From NCBI RefSeq assembly GCF_014651855.1, contig NZ_BMXR01000005.1:195471-259470 (forward strand): DNA of 64,000 nucleotides. The letters run 5' to 3'. The notes below the pieces were generated by a model that was not told the origin of the DNA, searched no databases, and worked only from the letters and a program-made list of their open reading frames with translations. The position numbers were made by a program, and so were the translations under genes. This document shows positions 16,207 to 25,567 of the stretch, piece after piece (positions within the stretch are counted from its first letter, which is position 1; each line of letters begins with the position of its first letter). This DNA comes from Saccharospirillum salsuginis. GTDB lineage: Bacteria > Pseudomonadota > Gammaproteobacteria > Pseudomonadales > Natronospirillaceae.

Positions 16207-17760
16207 ATGCCTCAAGCCGCCGCCCTTCAACCCGACCAACCCTGGGACCGCAGTGCCCAGGTCGAGGCCCTGAAAGAGGCCGACGTCGATGTTCTGGTCA
16301 TTGGCGGCGGCGCCAGCGGAGCCGGCGTGTTGCTGGATGCGCTCAGTCGCGGCCTGAGTGCCGCGCTGGTCGACCGGCAGGATTTTATGGCCGGCACATC
16401 GAGTCGTTCGACCAAGCTGATCCACGGTGGCGTGCGCTATCTGGAGCAAGCGTTCAAGACGCTGGACTACGGCAAATACAACCTGGTCCGCGAGGCGCTG
16501 GCCGAACGCAAGCGCATGTTGCAGATGGCCCCGCACCTGGCCTGGCCGCTGACGCTGGTCACGCCGGTCAAAAGCCTGATCGGCCTGCCCTATTACCGCA
16601 TGGGTCTGGGCCTGTACGACTTCCTGTCGGGTTCCGAACGCCTGGGTAAATCGCGCATCGAGAGCAAAAGCGAACTGAAACGCGCCTGCCCCAGCCTGAA
16701 CATCCGGCCGCTCAAGGGCGGCGTCAGTTATATGGATGGCCAGTTCGACGATGCGCGCTTCGGTATCGCCATGGTGCGCTCAGCCATCGAGCAAGGCGGG
16801 TATGCGCTGAACCACACCTCGGTGGAATCCCTGATCGAGACCGATGGCCGCATCGCCGGTGCCCATTGCAAGGATTTGATCGGCGGCCAATCGCTGACCA
16901 TCAAGGCCAAGGCGGTGGTCAACTGCACCGGCCCCTGGACCGATCATCTCCGTTTTATGGCCAACCCGGGCGCCAAACCGGTGATGACGGTCAGCAGCGG
17001 CATCCACTTGCTGATCGACCAGAACCTGCTGCCCGAAGGGCGCGGCATTCTGATTCCGGAAACCGACGACGGCCGCGTGCTGTTCATGTTGCCCTGGCTC
17101 GGCAAAACGCTGGTCGGTACCACAGACGACGCGGCCGAACTGCAGGATGACCCGACGGCCAGCGACAAAGAGATCGACTACATCATCAAGCACATGAACG
17201 AGTGGCTGGATAAACCGATCAGCCGTGACGACATCAGCGCGACCTTCTCGGGTCTGCGGCCGCTGGTCAGCGATCCGGACGAACAATCCACCTCGGGCCT
17301 GTCCCGCGACCATGTCATTCTGAGCGACAAGGGCATGATCAGCCTGACCGGTGGCAAATGGACCACCTGGCGCCGAATGGCGGAAGATTGTATGGACAAG
17401 GTTGTAAAGGACGCCGGTCTCAAAGCCGGCCCCTGCCGCACACACAATGCTCGCTTGCCCGGTGCGAACGGCGATGAAACCGTCGCTCGCCAGGCCCTGG
17501 CCGAATTACCCGAAGATATCGCCGACTACCTCTGGCAGGCGTACGGCGATCGCGCTCATCTGGTGCTGCGTCAGGGTTCGAGCGAACGCCTGGTCGAGGG
17601 TGCGCCCTACATCCAGGCCGAATTGAACTGGGCCCTGAATTTCGAAGGCGCCTGCAAGCCGGACGATGTGCTCAAGCGTCGCCTGCGCGTGGGCATGCTC
17701 GACGAACAGGCCGCGAGCCGTATTCGCGACCGATTGATCCCCCTCCTGCAAGCCGCCTGA
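16207..17760 (+). CDS. glpD: Aerobic glycerol-3-phosphate dehydrogenase
   Basis: 517 residues from ATG 16207, preceded by GGGAGAT at 7 bases (a GTG at 16192 is inside the leader). It has an N-terminal FAD-binding motif VLVIGGGASGAGVLLDALSRG, then DFMAGTSSRSTKLIHGGVRYLE, which is diagnostic for GlpD/GlpA, and a C-terminal SLTGGKWTTWRRMAED. The enzyme oxidises glycerol-3-phosphate to dihydroxyacetone phosphate at the inner membrane and passes electrons to ubiquinone. Length is normal for the family (E. coli 501). It stands alone between its promoter and a terminator; no glpFK genes are adjacent. Confidence 0.95.
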   Translation: MPQAAALQPDQPWDRSAQVEALKEADVDVLVIGGGASGAGVLLDALSRGLSAALVDRQDFMAGTSSRSTKLIHGGVRYLEQAFKTLDYGKYNLVREALAERKRMLQMAPHLAWPLTLVTPVKSLIGLPYYRMGLGLYDFLSGSERLGKSRIESKSELKRACPSLNIRPLKGGVSYMDGQFDDARFGIAMVRSAIEQGGYALNHTSVESLIETDGRIAGAHCKDLIGGQSLTIKAKAVVNCTGPWTDHLRFMANPGAKPVMTVSSGIHLLIDQNLLPEGRGILIPETDDGRVLFMLPWLGKTLVGTTDDAAELQDDPTASDKEIDYIIKHMNEWLDKPISRDDISATFSGLRPLVSDPDEQSTSGLSRDHVILSDKGMISLTGGKWTTWRRMAEDCMDKVVKDAGLKAGPCRTHNARLPGANGDETVARQALAELPEDIADYLWQAYGDRAHLVLRQGSSERLVEGAPYIQAELNWALNFEGACKPDDVLKRRLRVGMLDEQAASRIRDRLIPLLQAA

Positions 17761-17784
17761 CGTTTTTCTCTGGCGAAACCTTTG

Positions 17785-17808
17785 AGCACCCTCCGGGGTG
17801 CTTTTTTT
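17785..17808 (+). terminator. Rho-independent terminator of glpD
   Basis: AGCACCC / GGGTGCT stem with a 4-base loop, followed by seven T, 24 bases after the stop codon. Confidence 0.9.
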
Positions 17809-17948
17809 GTTGCCCATCCGTCCCGCCCGATGACCCAGGTCAACGCTTCAGCCCCTTCCGAGGCATAGCATGGTTTCGACAACCCTCATTCCGGTCACGG
17901 AATGCTCGTTGCCCATGCCATTGCACACCTCAACGGAGGGTTCGAACC

Positions 17949-19229
17949 ATGGCCGATATAGTCATTATGGGCGCCGGCCTCGGCGGCATGCCCATGGCCT
18001 TCGAAATGAAGGAACTGGCGCGAGAAGAAGACCGGGTCATCGTGGTCAGCGATAAGGATTATTTTCATTTCGTGCCATCCAACCCCTGGGTGGCCGTGGG
18101 CTGGCGGGAACGCGAAGACATTCTGGTGTCGCTGGATAAGTCCCTGTCCCATCGCAACATTGAACTGGTCGTCAATCCCGTCAAGCGGGTGCGCCCGGAG
18201 GAGAATCAGCTTGAACTGGCCGACGGCCACAGACTGCATTACGACCACCTGATCATTGCCACGGGTCCGCGACTGGCGTTCGATGAGATTTCCGGGCTCG
18301 GTCCCGACGGTTATACCCAGTCCATCTGCCATGTGGACCACGCCGAAAAGGCGCATACCGCCTGGAAACAATTCATCGGGGCGCCCGGGCCCATCATGGT
18401 CGGTGCGGTTCAGGGCGCATCCTGTTTCGGACCGGCCTATGAGTTCGCCTTTATCATGGACCGGGACCTGCGCAAGCGTAAAATTCGCGACAAGGTACCA
18501 ATGACGTTTGTCACGTCCGAACCCTACATCGGCCACCTTGGGCTCGACGGTGTGGGTGACAGCAAAACGATGCTCGAATCCGAATTTCGCGATCACGACA
18601 TCAAGTGGATTTGCAACGCCAAGGTCGACCGTGTCGAAGACGGCGTCATGCATGTCATCGAATGCGATGAAGACGGCCAGGAAAAACGACGTCACGAACT
18701 GCCGTTCGGCTATTCCATGATGCTGCCCGCCTTTACCGGCATCGACGCGGTGCGCGATGTCGACGGTCTGGTCAATCCGCGAGGGTTCATCCTGATCGAC
18801 GACCACCAGTGCAACCCGACCCATCGCAACATCTGGGGCATCGGCGTCGCGGTGGCCATTGCGCCGAAAACACCGACCCCGGTGCCGACGGGTGTACCGA
18901 AGACGGGATTTATGATTGAAAGCATGGTGACGGCTACGGCTGAAAACATTCGCGCCCGCCTGGACGGCAAGCCCGAAAAAGCCGAAGCGACCTGGAACGC
19001 CGTCTGTCTGGCCGATATGGGCAACAAGGGTATCGCCTTCGTCGCCATCCCCCAGATCCCGCCGCGCAATCTGAACTGGGCGAAGAGCGGCAAATGGGTG
19101 CATCTGGCCAAGATCGGTTTCGAGAAGTATTTCCTGCGCAAAGTGCGCAAAGGCACCAGCGAGCCGGCTTATGAGCACTTGATCATGCATTCGCTGGGCA
19201 TTCGTAAACTCAAGGAGCCTGCGGACTAG
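17949..19229 (+). CDS. Sulfide:quinone oxidoreductase-like FAD-dependent enzyme
   Basis: 426 residues with a two-dinucleotide-binding-domain flavoprotein fold. It opens IVIMGAGLGGMPMAFEM; YFHFVPSNPWVAVGWR is the segment characteristic of sulfide:quinone oxidoreductases, and HLIIATGPRLAFD closes the first half. QGASCFGPAYEFAF carries a Cys at the position of the catalytic Cys near residue 160; a further Cys occurs in AVCLADMGNKG near residue 354, close to the usual partner Cys. The enzyme would oxidise sulfide at the membrane and reduce quinone, for energy or detoxification. GGAGGG precedes the ATG by 8 bases. It is monocistronic by position; the exact SQR type was not resolved. Confidence 0.8.
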   Translation: MADIVIMGAGLGGMPMAFEMKELAREEDRVIVVSDKDYFHFVPSNPWVAVGWREREDILVSLDKSLSHRNIELVVNPVKRVRPEENQLELADGHRLHYDHLIIATGPRLAFDEISGLGPDGYTQSICHVDHAEKAHTAWKQFIGAPGPIMVGAVQGASCFGPAYEFAFIMDRDLRKRKIRDKVPMTFVTSEPYIGHLGLDGVGDSKTMLESEFRDHDIKWICNAKVDRVEDGVMHVIECDEDGQEKRRHELPFGYSMMLPAFTGIDAVRDVDGLVNPRGFILIDDHQCNPTHRNIWGIGVAVAIAPKTPTPVPTGVPKTGFMIESMVTATAENIRARLDGKPEKAEATWNAVCLADMGNKGIAFVAIPQIPPRNLNWAKSGKWVHLAKIGFEKYFLRKVRKGTSEPAYEHLIMHSLGIRKLKEPAD

Positions 19230-19320
19230 CCGAAAGACGTCGGACACCTCCGCCCGGGAGGTGTCCAATTCCGCTTCGTCACGCTACCATTGTCGGTAAC
19301 GAGCGCACTGTGGATATCCG

Positions 19321-19797
19321 ATGACCAAGGCCGACGACGCCATCCTCGCCAAAGCCTACGAACACTGTCAGTCGATGGGCGAACGCCTCACGCCCAAGCG
19401 GGAGCGCCTGCTCGCGCTCTTGTTGGAGGCGAACGAGCCCAAGTCCGCCTACGATCTGATCGCGGACCATGAATCCCGGTACGGGGAAGCGCCCCCGGCC
19501 ATGTCCGTCTACCGCATGTTGAATTTTCTGGTGGACGCTGGTTTGGTGCACAAGTTGGCCACAACCAACCAGTTTATGGCCTGCTCCCACATCGCCTGCG
19601 AACACGCCCACCAGGTCCCCCAGTTTCTGATTTGCGACGAATGCCACGCCGTCGAGGAAGTCGGCATGCCGCGCCGCCTGCTGGAACAGCTGCAGGCCAG
19701 TGCGCGGGAAGTCGGTTTCGACATGGGGAATCAGCAGCTGGAAGTGCATGGGCGTTGCCGGCGGTGTAACGACCGAAAAAGACCGGGTTTGAATTAA
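19321..19797 (+). CDS. zur: Fur-family transcriptional regulator, Zur-like
   Basis: 158 residues: an N-terminal winged helix (RLTPKRERLLALLLEANEPK, then PPAMSVYRMLNFLVDAGLVHKL) followed by the metal-binding dimerisation domain with CSHIACEHAHQVPQFLICDECHAVEEV and a C-terminal CRRC. The two CxxC pairs (FLICDEC and GRCRRC) form the structural zinc site, and the His/Cys cluster fits Zur rather than Fur. Zur represses zinc uptake when zinc is plentiful. No znuABC genes adjoin it here, so the assignment rests on sequence alone. Confidence 0.8.
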   Translation: MTKADDAILAKAYEHCQSMGERLTPKRERLLALLLEANEPKSAYDLIADHESRYGEAPPAMSVYRMLNFLVDAGLVHKLATTNQFMACSHIACEHAHQVPQFLICDECHAVEEVGMPRRLLEQLQASAREVGFDMGNQQLEVHGRCRRCNDRKRPGLN

Positions 19798-19821
19798 AAA
19801 AAAGCCCGCTTGCGCGGGCTT
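19794..19821 (-). terminator. Terminator of the second hsp20 gene
   Basis: AAGCCCGC-TTGC-GCGGGCTT stem at 19802-19821, with an eight-base A run at 19794-19801 that becomes a T run on the minus strand. It also lies just after the Zur stop, where a weaker TTATT follows on the plus strand, so it may work both ways. Confidence 0.88.
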
Positions 19822-19837
19822 ATTCGTGACTCATGGT

Positions 19838-20398
19838 TTAACCCTTGTTGATTGGGATACTGCGTCCCGCTTCGGGCTCTTTGGACTTGTCACGAGGGAC
19901 GCTGATGTCCAGTACGCCATCTTTAAAGGACGCGTGGATGTCCTGCGGATTGGCGTCCTGCGGCAGTGTCAGCGACCGGTAGAAGCTGCCGTAGCGGCGT
20001 TCGACCCGATGGATTTTGCCTTTGTCCTCGGTTTTTTCCTCCTGTTGCTTTTCACCGCTGATGACCAGTTGGTCACCATCGATCTTCAGCTTGACGTCAT
20101 CCTCGTTGACACCGGGAATTTCGACCGAGATTTTATACTCGTTCTCCTGCTCGCTGATGTCGACGCTGGGACGCCAGAAGTTCGGCATGTCCTTCCAGAC
20201 ATCACCGCCACGACGAAACACAGAAGGAAAACCAAAGGACCGGAAGGTTTCGTCGAAGATCCGGTCCATCTCTTCATGCATGCGCAGCATGGGCCATTCA
20301 AAATCACTGCGTGGTGTCAGATCCGTGGATTTTTCGTCCTCGTGCTTGAACCAGTTCCAGGGAGAAAGTTTGCTGGGAGACAGTGTATTCTTAGCCAT
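19838..20398 (-). CDS. Small heat-shock protein Hsp20 (second, class-A-like)
   Basis: 186 residues from ATG 20398, preceded by an ideal AGGAGGTGAT site. A disordered N-terminal arm of about 75 residues (WNWFKHEDEK, MHEEMDRIFDETFRSFGFP) precedes the alpha-crystallin domain: WRPSVDISEQENEYKISVEI, VKLKIDGDQLVISGEKQ, VERRYGSFYRSLTLP and FKDGVLDISVP, ending in an IPI motif (RSIPINKG) for oligomer docking. The FYRSLTLP form is typical of the longer Hsp20 group, distinct from the IbpA-like gene at 15377. It binds denaturing proteins in the cytoplasm and has a sigma-32-like promoter. Confidence 0.93.
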   Translation of the reverse strand: MAKNTLSPSKLSPWNWFKHEDEKSTDLTPRSDFEWPMLRMHEEMDRIFDETFRSFGFPSVFRRGGDVWKDMPNFWRPSVDISEQENEYKISVEIPGVNEDDVKLKIDGDQLVISGEKQQEEKTEDKGKIHRVERRYGSFYRSLTLPQDANPQDIHASFKDGVLDISVPRDKSKEPEAGRSIPINKG

Positions 20399-20442
20399 GA
20401 TTATCACCTCCTGTGATGACAGTATGTTTACTGCACCCATCA

Positions 20443-20470
20443 ATATAAGGACGGTCGAAACGGCTTCAAG
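20443..20470 (-). promoter_or_regulatory. Sigma-32-like promoter of the second hsp20 gene
   Basis: On the minus strand CTTGAAG, 13 bases, CCTTATAT. The spacing is identical to the 15244 promoter, and the start codon lies 45 bases downstream of the -10 element. Confidence 0.7.
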
Positions 20471-20604
20471 AGAGGCAATACGGAGTGTTGATGCAGGTCA
20501 ACAAAGACGGGGTGGAAAGCGGGAAAAGACTGGAAAAGGCCTGGGCGCAGCCCTTGGGTTCAGGTGGCTGCGCCGACTGTTTTTTTCATCGGGATGGCAA
20601 CGCC

Positions 20605-20793
20605 TCAGGCGCTGCGGGTCGGACGGGACGGGGTGAACAGGTCACGGACCGTCTGGCCGATGGAATGGCTCAGGTTGCGCGTAAAACGGGCTACGGCTTC
20701 CGAGCGCATCTTGGCGGCTTTGGCCTCGTAATAGGCCACGTCGACCCGGCCAAACCGATCAAGAACGACAGAGTCACTAGTTTGGGTTTTCAT
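20605..20793 (-). CDS. Small conserved-type hypothetical protein
   Basis: 62 residues, basic, with a GGAGG ribosome-binding site 7 bases before the ATG, which supports it as a real gene. The middle, VAYYEAKAAKMRSEAVARF, is an amphipathic helix reminiscent of short RSP_7527-type proteins of proteobacteria, which are often encoded next to LysR-family genes; that resemblance is weak. It is divergent from the LysR gene starting at 20947, and the 153-base gap may hold a shared control region. Function unknown. Confidence 0.55.
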   Translation of the reverse strand: MKTQTSDSVVLDRFGRVDVAYYEAKAAKMRSEAVARFTRNLSHSIGQTVRDLFTPSRPTRSA

Positions 20794-20946
20794 GGGTCAA
20801 CCTCCGGTGAATGTTGCTTTATGAATATGAACAGTGAATAGTCTTATTCCCTGCTACGGCATGAATAATAGGGTCCTGACCGGGTGGTCACAAACGATGC
20901 TTTTTCATGCTATGGTTGAATACATTTCACCTATGGAGCCTGCCTC

Positions 20947-21861
20947 ATCAAACGTCTGCCGCCGCTGAACAGCCTTCGAAGTTTTGAAGCCGCCGCCCGC
21001 CTGGGCAGCTTCCAGAAAGCCGCCCGTGAGCTGTTCGTCACGCCGTCGGCGATCAGCCATCAGGTCAAATCACTGGAAGAATTTCTCGAGGTGGAGCTGT
21101 TCATCCGCCAGACCCGTCGCATTGAACTGACCTCGGCCGGCAAGGCGTACCTGAAGACGGTTCAGAAAGCGCTGAACGACATCGAGCGGGCGACCCAGAA
21201 ACTCATCGCGGCCCATGGCAGTGGTGAGTTGAATCTGGCTGTGGCGCCGGCCTTCCTGCATCGCTGGCTGCTGCCGCGCATGAGCCGGTTCTATGAACAG
21301 TACCCCAACGTCGAGTTGGAAATCTCCGCCTCCACCGGCCTGATTGACTTCGCCCACAGCGACACCGACATGGCGGTCTATTTCGGTGACGGCAACTGGG
21401 AGGATGTGGAATGCCACTTCCTGAAACGTTCGGCGCTGATTCCGGTCTGCACGCCGGACCTGTTGGCCAGGCACGAGATTCACACACCGGAAGACATTAC
21501 CCATCACACCCTGTTGCACGTCAACAAGCGACCGGAAGAATGGCGAGACTGGTTCGAGGCCGCCGGTACCGAAATGGTTGAGCGACGCAAGGGGCTGTAT
21601 CTCTCCAGCGGTCTGTTGACATCCCAGGCGGCGGCGCGCGGGCTGGGTGTGGCTTTGACCGATGTCAGCCTGGTCAGCGAGGAGATTCAGAGTGGGCAGT
21701 TGGTGGCGCCACTGGACATTCCACTCGAACTGCCCAAATCGTTTTATCTCGTTTATCGCAAGAATCGGCCGATGACCTCGGCCATGCGTCAGTTCAAGGA
21801 CTGGATCATGGAGGAGATGGCGGTGGACGCCTTGTCGGCGCGGGGCGAGACGACATCGTAG
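20947..21861 (+). CDS. LysR-family regulator, GcvA-like, with apparent ATC start
   Basis: About 304 residues. The helix-turn-helix domain is KRLPPLNSLRSFEAAARLGS FQKAARELFVTPSAISHQV (two pieces), which begins before the first ATG in frame (21091) and is required for function. Upstream to the stop at 20917 there is no ATG, GTG or TTG; GGAG at 20935-20938 sits 8 bases before ATC (20947), which aligns with the Met of typical GcvA proteins, so ATC is the likely initiator. The rest is a LysR substrate-binding domain (ELNLAVAPAFLHRWLLPRMS...). Such proteins regulate a divergent or nearby gene, here possibly 20605-20793. A sequence error is the alternative. Confidence 0.8.
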   Translation: MKRLPPLNSLRSFEAAARLGSFQKAARELFVTPSAISHQVKSLEEFLEVELFIRQTRRIELTSAGKAYLKTVQKALNDIERATQKLIAAHGSGELNLAVAPAFLHRWLLPRMSRFYEQYPNVELEISASTGLIDFAHSDTDMAVYFGDGNWEDVECHFLKRSALIPVCTPDLLARHEIHTPEDITHHTLLHVNKRPEEWRDWFEAAGTEMVERRKGLYLSSGLLTSQAAARGLGVALTDVSLVSEEIQSGQLVAPLDIPLELPKSFYLVYRKNRPMTSAMRQFKDWIMEEMAVDALSARGETTS

Positions 21862-21882
21862 GAGCGCAGGCCCCTGCGCGAC
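21858..21882. repeat. REP-like palindrome
   Basis: GTAGGAGCGCAGGCCCCTGCGCGAC contains the inverted pair GCGCAGG / CCTGCGC. Related copies lie at 27454-27507 and 39012-39038. It is extragenic, just after the LysR stop. The rest of the gap to clpB has a further GTGCGC-rich palindromic stretch. Confidence 0.6.
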
Positions 21883-21959
21883 CGCGGTCAATCACCAATG
21901 GTCACTTAGGGGCCAGCGTTCCTAGGGAACCGGTGCGCGGTGCGCACCCTACTTCCGGT

Positions 21960-24539
21960 TCAGTGGCCGATTTTAAAGACGATTTCGCCGTCCCGGACAT
22001 CCGCCTCGATGGCGTCACCGTGGCCGAAGTCGCCGCGCAACAGGGCCTGGGCCAGGTTGTTTTCAAGCTCCCGCTGGATCACCCGCTTCAGCGGCCGCGC
22101 ACCATAGACCGGATCGAACCCGATGTTGCACAGCTTCTCCATGGCCTCTTCGGTCAGGTGCAGCTTCATGCCCTGGTCGGCCAGACGGGCGCGCAAGGCA
22201 TTGAGCTGGATGTCGGCGATGCCGCGGATCTGGCTCTGCAGCAGCGGATGGAAGACCACCACTTCGTCGACCCGGTTGATGAACTCCGGCCGGAAATGCT
22301 GGCCGACCACGTCCATGACCGCGGATTTCATGGCGTCGTAGTTTTCCTCGCCGGCGAGCGTCTGAATGATGTCGCTGCCGAGGTTCGAGGTCATCACGAT
22401 GACGGTGTTGCGGAAGTCGACCGTGCGCCCCTGACCATCGGTCAGACGACCGTCGTCGAGCACTTGCAGCAGAATGTTGAACACGTCCTGATGCGCTTTT
22501 TCGACCTCGTCCAGCAGGATCACGGAGTAGGGCCGACGGCGCACGGCCTCGGTCAGATAACCGCCCTCCTCGTAACCGACGTAGCCCGGAGGCGCACCGA
22601 TCAAGCGGGCCACGGAGTGTTTCTCCATGAACTCGGACATGTCGATGCGCACCATGGCGTCCTCGGTGTCGAACAGGAAATCGGCCAGTGACTTGCACAA
22701 TTCGGTCTTGCCGACACCGGTCGGGCCCAGGAACAGGAAGGAGCCGTTGGGCCGGTTCGGATCCGACAGGCCGGAGCGGGACCGGCGGATGGCATCGGAT
22801 ACCGCCTTGACGGCCTCGTCCTGCCCGACCACCCGATCGTGCAGTTCGCTTTCCATGCGCAGCAGCTTCTCGCGCTCGCCTTCGAGCATCTTGTCGACCG
22901 GAATGCCGGTCCAGCGGGCGACGACATTGGCGATGGTCTCGTCGGTCACCTTGTTGTGCAGCAACTGCATGTCCATCATCTCGGCCTGACTGGCCATGTC
23001 GAGCTGTTTCTCCAACTCGGGGATGCGGCCGTATTGCAGTTCGGACATCTTCGCCAGGTCGCCGGCCCGACGGGCGGTTTCCAGCTCGATGCGCACCTGC
23101 TCCAGCTGTTCCTTGACGTGTTGCGACCCCTGGACCGCCGCTTTCTCGGTGTTCCAGATCTCTTCCAGGTCGGCGTATTCGCGCTCCAGCTGTTCGATGG
23201 TCTGGTTGAGCTGGTCCAGCGTCTTGCGGGTCAGTTTGTCGTCGTCTTTCTTCAGCGCCTCGGCTTCGATCTTCAACTGGATCAGGCGCCGTTCCAGTTT
23301 GTCCATGCTCTCCGGTTTGGAATCGATCTCCATCCGGATGCGACTGGCGGCTTCGTCGACCAGGTCAATCGCCTTGTCCGGCAATTGCCGGTCGGTGATG
23401 TAGCGCTGGGACAGGCGCACGGCGGCGATGATCGCCGGGTCGGTGATGGTGACCCCGTGGTGCACTTCGTACCGCTCTTTCAGGCCGCGCAGGATGGCGA
23501 TGCTGTCCTCTTCGGTCGGCTCGTTCACCAACACCTTCTGGAAGCGGCGCTCGAGAGCCCCGTCTTTCTCGATGTTCTGACGGTACTCGTTCAGCGTGGT
23601 GGCCCCGACGCAGTGCAATTCGCCGCGTGCCAGGGCGGGCTTCAACATGTTGCCGGCGTCCATGGCGCCCTCGGCCTTGCCGGCGCCGACCATGGTGTGC
23701 AGTTCGTCGATGAACAGGATGATCTGACCTTCCTGCTTGGACAGCTCGTTGAGTACGGCTTTCAGGCGTTCCTCGAATTCGCCCCGGTACTTGGCACCGG
23801 CCAGCAAGGCCCCCAGGTCGAGCGAGAGCACTCGCTTGTCCTTCAGGTTCTCCGGCACTTCGCCGTTGACGATGCGCTGCGCCAGGCCTTCGACGATGGC
23901 GGTTTTACCGACGCCGGCCTCGCCTATCAAAACCGGGTTGTTCTTGCGCCGGCGCTGCAGGACCTGGATGGTGCGACGAATCTCGTCGTCCCGGCCGATG
24001 ACCGGGTCGAGCTTGCCCGCTTCGGCACGTTCGGTCAGGTCCACCGTGTAGCGTTCAAGCGCTTGGCGGCTTTCCTCGGCTTCCTGGGTGTTGACGGCTT
24101 CGCCGCCGCGAATGTCCTCGATGGCCTTTTCCAGTTTCTCCCCGGTGATGCCCGCTTCCTGCAGGATGGAGGCGATGCGCGACCGGTCCTGCGTCATGGC
24201 GAGCAGCACCATCTCACTGGCGATGTATTGGTCCTGCCGTTTCTGGGCGAGCTTGTCGGCCAGGTTCATGACGCGCCCAAGGTCGTTGGACATGTGGACT
24301 TCGCCGTCGTGATCCTGGATTTGCGGCAGGGTGTCGAGATAGGTCGCCAGTGCCTGTTTCAATTGGCTGATGTTGGCGCCGGCCCGCTGCAGCAAGGGGT
24401 TGATGGAGGACCCTTTCTGGTCCATCAACGCCTGCAACAGGTGGGCGGGTTCGATGAAATTGTGATCCCGGCCCAGGGCTACGGACTGGGCGTCGGACAG
24501 CGCGACCTGCAGTTTGCTGGTCAAACGGTCGATACGCAT
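21960..24539 (-). CDS. clpB: ATP-dependent disaggregase ClpB
   Basis: 859 residues, full length (E. coli 857). The N-domain begins [20 protein letters not shown]. The first AAA+ module has Walker [10 protein letters not shown] (near residue 205) and [14 protein letters not shown]; the coiled-coil middle domain follows (about residues 410-530, Glu/Leu/Gln-rich). The second AAA+ module has GPTGVGKTE and [13 protein letters not shown], then the C-terminal sensor [15 protein letters not shown]. ClpB extracts polypeptides from aggregates in the cytoplasm together with DnaK and the small heat-shock proteins. A sigma-32-like promoter lies 36 bases upstream. Confidence 0.98.
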   Translation of the reverse strand: MRIDRLTSKLQVALSDAQSVALGRDHNFIEPAHLLQALMDQKGSSINPLLQRAGANISQLKQALATYLDTLPQIQDHDGEVHMSNDLGRVMNLADKLAQKRQDQYIASEMVLLAMTQDRSRIASILQEAGITGEKLEKAIEDIRGGEAVNTQEAEESRQALERYTVDLTERAEAGKLDPVIGRDDEIRRTIQVLQRRRKNNPVLIGEAGVGKTAIVEGLAQRIVNGEVPENLKDKRVLSLDLGALLAGAKYRGEFEERLKAVLNELSKQEGQIILFIDELHTMVGAGKAEGAMDAGNMLKPALARGELHCVGATTLNEYRQNIEKDGALERRFQKVLVNEPTEEDSIAILRGLKERYEVHHGVTITDPAIIAAVRLSQRYITDRQLPDKAIDLVDEAASRIRMEIDSKPESMDKLERRLIQLKIEAEALKKDDDKLTRKTLDQLNQTIEQLEREYADLEEIWNTEKAAVQGSQHVKEQLEQVRIELETARRAGDLAKMSELQYGRIPELEKQLDMASQAEMMDMQLLHNKVTDETIANVVARWTGIPVDKMLEGEREKLLRMESELHDRVVGQDEAVKAVSDAIRRSRSGLSDPNRPNGSFLFLGPTGVGKTELCKSLADFLFDTEDAMVRIDMSEFMEKHSVARLIGAPPGYVGYEEGGYLTEAVRRRPYSVILLDEVEKAHQDVFNILLQVLDDGRLTDGQGRTVDFRNTVIVMTSNLGSDIIQTLAGEENYDAMKSAVMDVVGQHFRPEFINRVDEVVVFHPLLQSQIRGIADIQLNALRARLADQGMKLHLTEEAMEKLCNIGFDPVYGARPLKRVIQRELENNLAQALLRGDFGHGDAIEADVRDGEIVFKIGH

Positions 24540-24574
24540 GGAAAATCCTCATTGAGCGTGACTCTTGAGGTCAA

Positions 24575-24602
24575 AAATAGGGGCTGGAACCCCAATAACA
24601 AG
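24575..24602 (-). promoter_or_regulatory. Sigma-32-like promoter of clpB
   Basis: On the minus strand CTTGTTA, 13 bases, CCCTATTT. The spacing is the same as at both hsp20 promoters, and the -10 ends 36 bases before the ATG. Confidence 0.6.
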
Positions 24603-24653
24603 CTCTTGAGAATTCCGGGTTTGACCCAAGTCAAGTATTTCGAAGCAGCATTC

Positions 24654-24674
24654 GTAGGGTGGGCACTGCCCACC
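24654..24674. repeat. Short extragenic palindrome
   Basis: GTAGGGTGGGCACTGCCCACC, with GGTGGGCA / TGCCCACC arms. The GTAGGG start recalls the element at 15956. It lies in the 300-base gap between clpB and pgeF, which has no gene. Confidence 0.5.
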
Positions 24675-24800
24675 ATGGAAGGATACGATGGCTCCGGCTC
24701 GCCTCTTGGCTGAACGTTGTGTGCTGTGGTTGCTTACCGCAGGCTGGGCGGTTTCGAGGCTACCCCCGCCTCTGGGGCTTGCTAACGTACCAGTTCCGTA

Positions 24801-24834
24801 GATGGATTAGGTCCGAAGGGCCGTAATCCAACAT
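24801..24834. repeat. Extragenic palindrome, GGATTA/TAATCC type
   Basis: TGGATTA (24803-24809) and TAATCCA (24824-24830) flank GGTCCGAAGGGCCG-like sequence, so a stable hairpin forms. GGATTA...TAATCC palindromes are common extragenic repeats in gammaproteobacteria. It ends just before the pgeF stop. Confidence 0.5.
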
Positions 24835-24838
24835 CCTG

Positions 24839-25567
24839 CTAACCCTCCAACCAAATCACATTCGCCATCCGCCCAGTCTGCACATCCCTACGAAAGGAAA
24901 AATATCGCTCGGACTGACCGAACGTGCACTCCCCACTTTCAAATACTTCCCCGACGCCAGCCTTGCGCAACCAGTGTTTCGCCAAACCCGGCAAATCTGC
25001 CAACCACTTCCCCGCCTGCTCACGGGCCACAAAACACTCCCCGGCCCCAGGCCAACCCCGAAAAGCCTCGACCACGTCCGCCCCGACCTCGAACACCTGA
25101 GACCCGATCGCTGGCCCCAATCCACAGCTAACCTCGGCTGGAGACCCAAAACTCGCCAAGGTCTCGGCCAATATCCCGTTGGCCAGCCCCCGCCAACCGG
25201 CGTGAGCCACCGCCAACTGCCGACCGTCGCGCTGCCAGAAAAACACCGGCAGGCAGTCCGCGGTCATCACACTGCAGGCCAACCCGGGCTCGCGGGTCCA
25301 GGCGGCATCGGCTTCGGTGCCGTTATCCGTGGTCCCGGCGTTGACCGCTCGGGTACTGTGAACCTGGCTCAACCAACGGATCTCATTGGCACCGGTCATC
25401 CGCCCCAACAGGCGGGCGCGATTCTCCGTCACGGCCTCGGGAAGGTCACCGACATGATGCGCCAGATTGAATGTATCGAACGGCGGTTCACTGACACCGC
25501 CCCACCGGTCGGTCCAGCCCAGCCGGACTCCGGCGGGGAGCGGCCACTCCGGTGTGATCAAACTCAC
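24839..25567 (-). CDS. pgeF: Peptidoglycan editing factor PgeF (YfiH, laccase-domain)
   Basis: 242 residues with the multicopper-like YfiH fold. The Cys/His active-site segments are RWLSQVHSTRAVNA, CSVMTADCLPVFFWQRDG and AVAHAGWRGLANGIL. PgeF cleaves wrongly incorporated L-Ala-L-Ser in UDP-MurNAc-peptide precursors, so it protects peptidoglycan composition. Its ATG overlaps the rluD stop by four bases, so it is co-translated with rluD, the usual order in gammaproteobacteria. Confidence 0.92.
   Translation of the reverse strand: MSLITPEWPLPAGVRLGWTDRWGGVSEPPFDTFNLAHHVGDLPEAVTENRARLLGRMTGANEIRWLSQVHSTRAVNAGTTDNGTEADAAWTREPGLACSVMTADCLPVFFWQRDGRQLAVAHAGWRGLANGILAETLASFGSPAEVSCGLGPAIGSQVFEVGADVVEAFRGWPGAGECFVAREQAGKWLADLPGLAKHWLRKAGVGEVFESGECTFGQSERYFSFRRDVQTGRMANVIWLEG

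Noticed and set aside
22839..24713. A 624-codon open frame on the plus strand opposite clpB
   Set aside because: It is a long antisense frame produced by the G+C-rich codon usage of clpB; its product shows no domain or ribosome-binding site, whereas the clpB reading is unmistakable.
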